Positions 59,101 through 64,000 of a stretch of DNA of 64,000 nucleotides are shown here, one piece after another. Made by a program: the position numbers and the translations under genes. The notes under the pieces were generated by a model. The model did no database searches and had not been told where the DNA came from. It saw only the letters and a program-made list of their open reading frames with translations. Position 1 is the stretch's first letter. Every line of letters starts with the position of its first letter. The DNA is from Acidobacteriota bacterium (GTDB taxonomy: Bacteria; Acidobacteriota; Terriglobia; UBA7540): the NCBI GenBank assembly GCA_902812365.1, contig CADDZC010000002.1, positions 1 to 64,000 of the forward strand, in the 5' to 3' direction.

Positions 59101-59976
59101 AACATCGACGCCGCTGGCGGCGTCCAGAACCGTGCGCCAGTATTCGGCGCCGGGCACGAGTTGCCGCTGATAGGATTCGATGCCGCCGAGCGCCGCGGCG
59201 GTAATGTCGGCGAACAGCGGTGCAGCGGTCCAACTGGCAATCTCATCGCCCCGGCGCCATTCCTGGACGCGCCAGGCGCCGCTTGCCGTCCGCGCCCACG
59301 TGAGCTCCCAACGGGCGACGCGTTCGGCGCGATGGAAACCCGGCCCGGTGGCGACGCCGTCGTAGCGGATTTGCGTGCGCAGCCGCGGCCATGGTTGCTG
59401 GCTTGTGAGAGAAGCCAGGATCAGCTCGGCGGTCAGGCATCGCGCCGGCGAGACGGCCGGCTGCGGGCCGGGGATCAGCAGCGCCGGCAATTGCCGCACA
59501 AAATCCGCGCGGCCCAAGGCGGCTTCCGGGCGACTGGCCTCGCCCGGGCCGAGGAAGCGCCGCCGCTCGACGATCAGGTCGCCGCCCGCGCGCACCCGTT
59601 CGACGGCGGCAGGCGCGGGGCTCGAGCCCCGGAAATTCTCGGCCAGGCTGGCCTCGACGGGGGAGAAATCGGCGGGCGAGCGCTCGAGTCCGGCGCGCCA
59701 GGCGTCGAGCACGCCGGTGATTTCGGCCGCCTCCTTCTCGCTGCGAAAGGCGTCTCTGCCCGGCTCGACGTTGCGCAGCACGGCCTCGAGCGGAGACTCG
59801 GCTCGGTAGCGGGGATGCAGGCGAACGTCGGGCCCCGCGGCGCGGGGCGCGGGCGCGAGCGGGGCCGCGATCAGGTCCGGGCGCGGCGCGGCCCGCAGCG
59901 CCATCGAGGCTCCGCTCAAGCGTGCCAAAAATCCGCGCCGTGAAAGGATCATCGGTTCGATCCCGGCCTCGGGCAC
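56101..59976 (-). CDS. Tat-exported CRTAC1/UnbV-type protein fused to a redoxin-like domain and TPRs
   Basis: This 1291-residue protein has a Tat signal (SRRGFLARLSG, about residues 12-22; the ATG at 59952 is a better start than the first codon), an unassigned 270-residue region, about six FG-GAP/VCBS units from about residue 290 (GDIDNDGWDD, DFDNDGRQE, DYDRDGLLD, DYNDDGWPD), an ASPIC/UnbV domain near 770-835 (GLGRPSGAVRAIIRWPNG), a redoxin/TlpA-like domain (about 878-1010; APDFTLPDSSGRQRTL) and eight or so TPRs to the end. The redoxin lacks its CxxC (FWAAGAGASEEQ). The domain combination is unusual. It is exported and probably binds polysaccharide or protein partners. Confidence 0.85.
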   Translation of the reverse strand: MPEAGIEPMILSRRGFLARLSGASMALRAAPRPDLIAAPLAPAPRAAGPDVRLHPRYRAESPLEAVLRNVEPGRDAFRSEKEAAEITGVLDAWRAGLERSPADFSPVEASLAENFRGSSPAPAAVERVRAGGDLIVERRRFLGPGEASRPEAALGRADFVRQLPALLIPGPQPAVSPARCLTAELILASLTSQQPWPRLRTQIRYDGVATGPGFHRAERVARWELTWARTASGAWRVQEWRRGDEIASWTAAPLFADITAAALGGIESYQRQLVPGAEYWRTVLDAASGVDVYGNNGIAVGDIDNDGWDDLYLCQPAGLPNRLYRNRGDGTFEDVTDAAGVGVLDNTPCALFADFDNDGRQELLVVRANGPLLFRNEGTGRFRLQPDAFRFAQPPQGTFTGAAAADYDRDGLLDVYFCLYSYYQGLDQYRFPTPYDDAENGPPNFLLRNHGDGTFRDVTAASGLNQNNHRYSFACAWGDYNDDGWPDLFVANDFGKKNLYRNNGDGTFTDVAPPAGAEDVGAGMSVCWFDYDNDGRQDLYVANMWSAAGLRVTAQPEFMPGAPAETRQRYRKHASGNSLLHNEAGRGFRDATVAAGVDRGRWAWSSDAWDFDHDGYPDLYIANGMISGPDHRDLSSFFWRQVVAQSPLAPAASPAYEQGWNAINELIRADGTWSGYERNVFYANNGDGTFSDVSGTIGLDFADDSRAFALCDFDHDGRLEVFLKNRSGPQIRILRNQMREIGMSIAFRLRGRASNHDAIGATITVEAGNRRQTKCLQAGSGFLSQHAKTVFFGLGRPSGAVRAIIRWPNGATQQLENLPAGHYIVVEEGSPQFRAEAFRSPAAGTTASAATVSPAAWALSASTETWLVAPLAAPDFTLPDSSGRQRTLRSFEGRPLLLTFWAAGAGASEEQLRRLETRCQTWARQGLDVAAVNVNAAGEQAAARAWAGGQNFSFPVLWASEDTAGIYNLLYRYLFDRRRDLGLPTSFLLDEHGSIVKVYQGPLDLHHVAGDFRQLPRTPAERLRRALPFPGQWYGGEFRHNQFTYGVAFFQRGYVDQAIASFEAVVRDDPANADAYYNLGTLYLRKQMPVAARRALARAVGIRPDYADAWNNLGMVAAQAGQPEEAIRDFERALELNPSSVIALQNLGNLYRSLGRTRDAQPLLERALALAPQDPEVNYSLGMLFAQQDERDPAQRFLEQAVALRPDYPEALNNLGVLYLRRGRVAEAIATLERCTRVAPDFDQAYLNLARLYAAEGDRAQAADILRHLLDRHPGDDAARQALEQLRRSSP

Positions 59977-60061
59977 GCCCGATGATCGACGGCCCGAGGC
60001 GCCGGATGCTCAATGTAGCAAGGCCGCCGAACGGCGTCAAAACCGGCGGCGCGGCGCGGGC

Positions 60062-60070
60062 TGATATAAT
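60062..60070 (+). promoter_or_regulatory. Extended -10 promoter of the HD-domain gene
   Basis: TGATATAAT (60062-60070) is a perfect extended -10 box, which can act without a -35. It gives a leader of about 18 bases with GGGAGG before the ATG at 60095. Confidence 0.6.
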
Positions 60071-60094
60071 CAGCGGTGGGCTCGGGAGGCGCAG

Positions 60095-60688
60095 ATGGAT
60101 CGTCAAGCAGCGTGGAACCTGCTGTGCGAATACACGCAGAGCGAAAGCCTGCGGAAGCACGCCTTGGCCGTCGAGGCGTGTCTTCGAGCTTACGCGCGCA
60201 AGTTCGGCGCGGACGAAGAAAGCTGGGGCGTTGTTGGACTGCTTCATGACTTCGATTATGAGCGCTTCCCGAACGCGCCCGAGCATCCGCTGCGAGGCAG
60301 CGAAATTTTGAAAACGAAGGGCGTTCCGGAAGAGTGGCGGCGCGCTATTCTGGGCCATGCCGACTACACCGGCGTCCCCCGCGACACGCTGCTGGCGCGG
60401 GCGCTGTTTGCCTGCGACGAGCTGGCCGGATTCATCACCGCCTGCGCCCTGGTGCGGCCCGACAAGATTGCGAGCCTCGAGGCCAAGTCGGTGCGCAAGC
60501 GGATGAAGGACAAAGCGTTCGCCCGCGCGGTGCGCCGCGAGGACATCGTGCGCGGGGCGGAGGAGCTGGGCGTGCCGCTCGACGAGCACATTGATTTCTG
60601 CATTGCGGCCTTGCGCGGCATCGCCGACCGGCTCGGCCTCGCCCCGAGCCAGCCGGCCGAGGGAACTGCGGCGGGCGAAAAGACGTGA
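60095..60688 (+). CDS. HD-domain (HDIG-like) phosphohydrolase
   Basis: This 197-residue protein has HALAVEACLRAYARKFG (first metal His), GVVGLLHDFDYERFPN (the HD pair, about residue 51) and a later AILGHADYTG. These are metal-binding marks of the HD superfamily, seen in nucleotidases and similar phosphohydrolases; the substrate is unknown. GGGAGGCGCAG precedes the ATG at 60095. The extended -10 box immediately upstream supports the start. Intact and standing alone. Confidence 0.85.
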   Translation: MDRQAAWNLLCEYTQSESLRKHALAVEACLRAYARKFGADEESWGVVGLLHDFDYERFPNAPEHPLRGSEILKTKGVPEEWRRAILGHADYTGVPRDTLLARALFACDELAGFITACALVRPDKIASLEAKSVRKRMKDKAFARAVRREDIVRGAEELGVPLDEHIDFCIAALRGIADRLGLAPSQPAEGTAAGEKT

Positions 60689-60782
60689 GACACGCTGCGG
60701 GCGATTACGGCCGTTCGCGGGTGCGATGGAGGGGCTGGGCGAGCGGCAGCCGCGACTGTCAAATAGTATGTATCTTCTTGCG

Positions 60783-61003
60783 GATCAATAAGATGGTGGC
60801 TTTCTGGGAGGGGCGCTGGGGAGGGTCTACGTATTTTCAATAACTTACGGTGATGCCGGGCCCCGCCTTTTTCGTCTAAGTTTATTTCTTCCAACAACAT
60901 AGTGGCTTTCATCGGCGGCTCTTACGTATTTTCAATAACTTAGCGGCTTCGTTTTTGCAGCGAAGCCGCTAGGTTGCTATTTTTCAATAACATAGCGGCT
61001 TCA
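60783..61003. repeat. Family of degenerate short repeats in a convergent intergenic region
   Basis: Five units (60783-60805, 60828-60848, 60884-60910, 60923-60951, 60978-61003) share TATTTTCAATAAC followed by (A/T)TAGCGGCTTC or a variant. A perfect 20-base match, TACGTATTTTCAATAACTTA, links units two and four (60828-60847 and 60923-60942). The region lies between two converging genes and has no open frame worth naming. Confidence 0.65.
60942..60970. other. Perfect 10-base-pair hairpin with a competing third copy
   Basis: AGCGGCTTCG (60942-60951) and CGAAGCCGCT (60961-60970) form a perfect inverted repeat with loop TTTTTGCAG. AGCGGCTTC recurs at 60994-61002 and could pair with the same right arm. 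It is not followed by a T-run on either strand, so a classical terminator is unlikely, although two converging genes end on either side. Confidence 0.55.
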
Positions 61004-61221
61004 CCCCCCACCCTCCGTACCCACGCGGAGCCGATGGCCGCGCCTGTCCACGCTCCACCGCCCGGCGATGCCGGAATGCTGCCCTGGGGAGCCGAGCAGC
61101 GAAGCTGGGGCGCGGTGAGGCTGAGAATTTGAACTGGGGCTCTCATTAACCATAGAGTATACTGATATCAGGTTTTTGTCAAAGAATTTCCCACCCCGCT
61201 GCCTCCCCCCGCGGCTGGAGA

Positions 61222-62616
61222 CTACAGCGTCACGGTTTGCAGGTGGGCGGCGACGCTCGCTTGCCAGCGGAGCTGGCCGGCGATCTTCTCCTTCAATGCT
61301 TCCGCCGCCGCCGGCTCCCCGTGGGTCAGGAAGGTTCTGGCGGGCGGGTTGGGGAAGCGGGCGAGCCAGCGCAGGATTTCCCCATAATCGGCGTGCCCGC
61401 TCAAATTCTCCATGGACTCGACGTGGGCGCGCACGGGAACTTCCTGGCCGTGGATTTTCACCGCCGCGGCGCCGGATTGAATGGCGTGTCCGCGGGTTCC
61501 GGGAGCCTGGAAGCCTTCAAACAGAATCGTGTGGCGGGCGTCCGGCAAGCAGCGCTCGAGGTGATGGAGCACGCGGCCGCCGGTGGCCATGCCGCTGGCG
61601 GAGATGATGATCATCGGGGAGCGCGCGTCGTTGAGCATCTTCGACTGCTCGACCGAACGGTCAAAGTGGACGCCGCGAGGGGAGAAGGGGCGGATGCCCT
61701 GCTGTTCGAGGGCCGCCAGGGCCAAATTGTGCTCTTCGGGGTGGCGGCGATAGATATCGGTGCAGTCGATGGCCATGGGGCTGTCGACGTGGATGGGAAG
61801 GGAGGGCATCTGCTGTCGCTCGATCAGCTCCCGAAAGAGATAGAGTAGTTCCTGGGTGCGGCCGACGGCAAAAGCCGGAATGATCACACTCCCGCCGCGC
61901 GCGGCGGTGGAGTTGACGATCGCGGCCAGACGGGCCCGAAAGTCGTCGGTCGGATGGAGGCGATCCCCGTAAGTGGACTCGCAGATCAGCGTGTAGCCGC
62001 CCTCGAGGTCGGGAACGGCGGGCGGCCGGATCAGCAGTTGCTGCTCGCGCCCCAGATCGCCGGAAAACAGCAGCCGCCGCGCGGCCCCGTTCTCGCTCAC
62101 GGTGATCTCGATCATGCGGGCGCCGAGGATGTGCCCGGCGTAGAAAAAGCGGCAGCGAAAATGGGAGGAGAGCTCGAGCGGTTTCCGGTCGTTGGCGGTG
62201 CGAAACTGCCCCAGGCACTGGATGGCGTCATCGTGAGTGTAAAGCGGCAGGGCGGGCCGGTGCCGGGTAAAGCCCTGGCGGTTGGCGTAGGCGGCATCCT
62301 CTTCTTGCAGGTGGCCGGAGTCGGGCAGGAGCAGGTGGGCGAGCTCGACGGTGCCGGAGGTGGCGAAGATCGGCCCGCGAAAGCCTTCCTTCACCAGGCG
62401 CGGGATGTAGCCGGTGTGGTCGAGATGGGCGTGGGTCAGCACCAGCCAGTCGATGGCGGCGGGCGGCACAGGAAACGGATTCCAATTCCGCAGCCGCAGT
62501 TCCTTCGAGCCTTCGAACAGGCCGGCATCCAGCAGCAGGCGTTCGCCGCCGGCTTCGATCACATAGCGTGATCCGGTGACGGTTCCGGCGGCGCCGAGAA
62601 ATTGCAGGGTGGCCAT
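61222..62616 (-). CDS. Metallo-beta-lactamase-fold beta-CASP ribonuclease
   Basis: This 464-residue protein has the MBL motifs HAHLDHTG (about residue 58) and a later beta-CASP region with SGMATGGRVLHHLE, ending THGEPAAAEALKEKI. It is the CPSF73/RNase-J-like branch with zinc at the active site, so it is probably an RNA-processing exonuclease or endonuclease. The frame extends to 62697, but the ATG at 62616 (MATLQFLGAAGTVTGSRYVI) gives the family start. It follows methylmalonyl-CoA mutase by 77 bases, with no clear functional link. Intact. Confidence 0.88.
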   Translation of the reverse strand: MATLQFLGAAGTVTGSRYVIEAGGERLLLDAGLFEGSKELRLRNWNPFPVPPAAIDWLVLTHAHLDHTGYIPRLVKEGFRGPIFATSGTVELAHLLLPDSGHLQEEDAAYANRQGFTRHRPALPLYTHDDAIQCLGQFRTANDRKPLELSSHFRCRFFYAGHILGARMIEITVSENGAARRLLFSGDLGREQQLLIRPPAVPDLEGGYTLICESTYGDRLHPTDDFRARLAAIVNSTAARGGSVIIPAFAVGRTQELLYLFRELIERQQMPSLPIHVDSPMAIDCTDIYRRHPEEHNLALAALEQQGIRPFSPRGVHFDRSVEQSKMLNDARSPMIIISASGMATGGRVLHHLERCLPDARHTILFEGFQAPGTRGHAIQSGAAAVKIHGQEVPVRAHVESMENLSGHADYGEILRWLARFPNPPARTFLTHGEPAAAEALKEKIAGQLRWQASVAAHLQTVTL

Positions 62617-62693
62617 AACGGTTTCCGCTCCCCTCCTGGATGGGGGCCGGGCGGCATCTTCCCCGCGGGCACGGTGCCAGCCGGGCCCGGCTT

Positions 62694-64000
62694 TCAATCG
62701 AGCGCCGCCGATTCCCGGTACTCGCCAAACACGCGGCGCAGAGCGTCAGAAATCTCGCCCACCGTGGCGTACGACCGGACGGCGGCGAGAATGGCGGGCA
62801 TCAGGTTGCGGTCGGAGCGCGCCGTGGCTTCCACCTCGCCGAGCGCCGCCCGCACGCGCGCGTTGTCCCGGCGGTCGCGCAGGCGGCGCAGGCGCTCGAC
62901 CTGGGAGCGCTCGATCGTGGGATCGATGCGCAGGATCGGGGGCGGCGGGGCGTCCTCCTGGAAGCGATTCACGCCCACCACCACCTGGCGGCCGGTCTCG
63001 ACGGCTTTTTGATACTCGTAGGCCGCCTGCTCAATGTGGCGCTGGATGTAGCCGCTCTCGATGGCGCCGAGCGGGCCGCCCCGGGCGTCAATCTGCCGCA
63101 AGTAGTCGGCCGCGCCCCGCTCAATCTCGTCGGTGAGGGCTTCGACGGCGTAGGCCCCGCCGCACGGGTCCACGGTGTGGGCGACGCCGCTCTCATGGGC
63201 GATGATCTGCTGGGTGCGGAGGGCGATCAGGGCGGAGGGCTCGGTCGGCAGGGCGAGAGCCTCGTCGCGGCTGTTGGTATGGAGCGACTGGGTTCCGCCG
63301 AGCACGGCCGCGAGCGCCTGGAGCGTGACGCGGACGATGTTGACGTCGGGCTGTTGCGCGGTGAGCGCCGAGCCGCCGGTTTGGGCGTGGAAGCGAAAAG
63401 CCCAGGAGCGCGGATCCTGCGCGTGGAAGCGCTCGCGGGCGAGGCGGGCCCAGAGGCGGCGGGCGGCGCGGAATTTGGCGATCTCCTCGAGCAGGCCGTT
63501 ATGGGAATTGAGAAAAAAGGACAGGCGCGGGGCCACATCGTCCACCGCCAGACCCCGCGCGCCGGCCGCCTCAACGTAAGCGATGGCGTTCGAAAACGTA
63601 AACGCCACTTCCTGGACGGCCGTGGCCCCGGCCTCGCGGATGTGGTACCCGCTGATCGAAATGGGGTTCCACCGGGGCGCGTGTTCAAGGCAGAAGGCGA
63701 ACAGATCGACCGCCAGGCGCAGGGCGGGCGCGAGCGGATAGATGTAGGCGCCGCGCGCCACGTACTCCTTGAGAATGTCGTTTTGCACGGTGCCGGACAC
63801 CTGGGCGGGGCTGAGGCCCTGCCTTTCGGCGACGGCAAAGTAGAGGGCGAGCAAAACGGGGGCGGTGGCGTTGATGGTCATCGATGTGGAAACGCGGTCG
63901 AGGGGAATGCCGTCGAAGAGTTCGAGCATATCCTCGAGCGAATCGATGGCCACGCCGGCGCGGCCGACTTCGCCCAGAGCCTGGGGATGATCGGAGTCAA
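62694..64000 (-). CDS. mcmA1: Methylmalonyl-CoA mutase large subunit, partial at right edge
   Basis: The reading runs past the right edge; the codons from 63955 to 64000 ([14 protein letters not shown]) match the family, so the start lies outside. It has the substrate barrel: [100 protein letters not shown] and GGTQSLHTN. The end is the typical large-subunit tail, with the B12-binding domain encoded elsewhere. It isomerises methylmalonyl-CoA to succinyl-CoA, consistent with the epimerase at 30.1 kb. Confidence 0.93.
   Translation of the reverse strand, partial: DSDHPQALGEVGRAGVAIDSLEDMLELFDGIPLDRVSTSMTINATAPVLLALYFAVAERQGLSPAQVSGTVQNDILKEYVARGAYIYPLAPALRLAVDLFAFCLEHAPRWNPISISGYHIREAGATAVQEVAFTFSNAIAYVEAAGARGLAVDDVAPRLSFFLNSHNGLLEEIAKFRAARRLWARLARERFHAQDPRSWAFRFHAQTGGSALTAQQPDVNIVRVTLQALAAVLGGTQSLHTNSRDEALALPTEPSALIALRTQQIIAHESGVAHTVDPCGGAYAVEALTDEIERGAADYLRQIDARGGPLGAIESGYIQRHIEQAAYEYQKAVETGRQVVVGVNRFQEDAPPPPILRIDPTIERSQVERLRRLRDRRDNARVRAALGEVEATARSDRNLMPAILAAVRSYATVGEISDALRRVFGEYRESAALD

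Noticed and set aside
58234..59943. Plus-strand 569-codon frame antisense to the CRTAC1 gene
   Set aside because: Valine/alanine-rich shadow of the Asp-rich FG-GAP repeats.

Overview
The window is high-GC bacterial DNA, most likely a soil or subsurface Acidobacteriota. The evidence is a PSD1-type cytochrome plus DUF1501 pair, very large CRTAC1/TPR secreted proteins, a PEP-CTERM protein, a pilMNOPQ block, GH31 and methylmalonyl-CoA mutase. The phylum is an inference; no rRNA or ribosomal protein gene is present to confirm it.\n\nLayout. 0.1-0.5 kb: small membrane protein behind a near-consensus promoter. 0.6-6.1 kb: accessory remnant zone with a TrbI/VirB10 tail fragment, a decayed type III CRISPR effector cassette (TOTE/CAPP-like primase fragment joined to a headless Csx11/Cas10-like gene, then Cas7, Cas11 and a further RAMP), a lone CRISPR-repeat-like hairpin and a hydrolase scrap. 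6.3-12.9 kb: DUF1501, PSD1 cytochrome and DUF5107 genes, all on the minus strand. 13.1-14.0 kb: IclR and integrase relics ending at a tRNA-Arg gene. 14.6-20.7 kb: PEP-CTERM protein, recJ, a PilS-like kinase and a quinone oxidoreductase. 20.7-27.1 kb: Rieske oxygenase, then pilQPONM and a small HTH gene, read leftward from a clear promoter. 27.5-33 kb: GH31, methylmalonyl-CoA epimerase, an MFS transporter and a putative outer-membrane protein. 33-41.4 kb: a sigma-54 activator, a probable selenoprotein disulfide oxidoreductase, apt, acylphosphatase, alr, and small, TPR and FG-GAP proteins. 41.5-48.2 kb: a second zone of decay (YVTN propeller, truncated methyltransferase, FkbM and a Ser/Thr kinase-TPR-TonB gene). 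48.2-64 kb: PP2C, thioredoxin, polysaccharide deacetylase, acetyltransferase, TPR, BNR and CRTAC1 proteins, an HD protein, a beta-CASP nuclease and the start-proximal part of methylmalonyl-CoA mutase, which is cut by the right edge.\n\nHow the genes work together. pilMNOPQ would form the type IV pilus alignment and secretin complex. The epimerase and the mutase belong to one propionyl/methylmalonyl-CoA pathway although they lie 32 kb apart. PP2C and the kinase were probably an antagonistic pair before the kinase decayed. The strongest unusual signals are an in-frame UGA exactly at the catalytic cysteine of a thioredoxin-fold protein with a SECIS-like hairpin beside it, and the primase/Csx11 CRISPR remnant.
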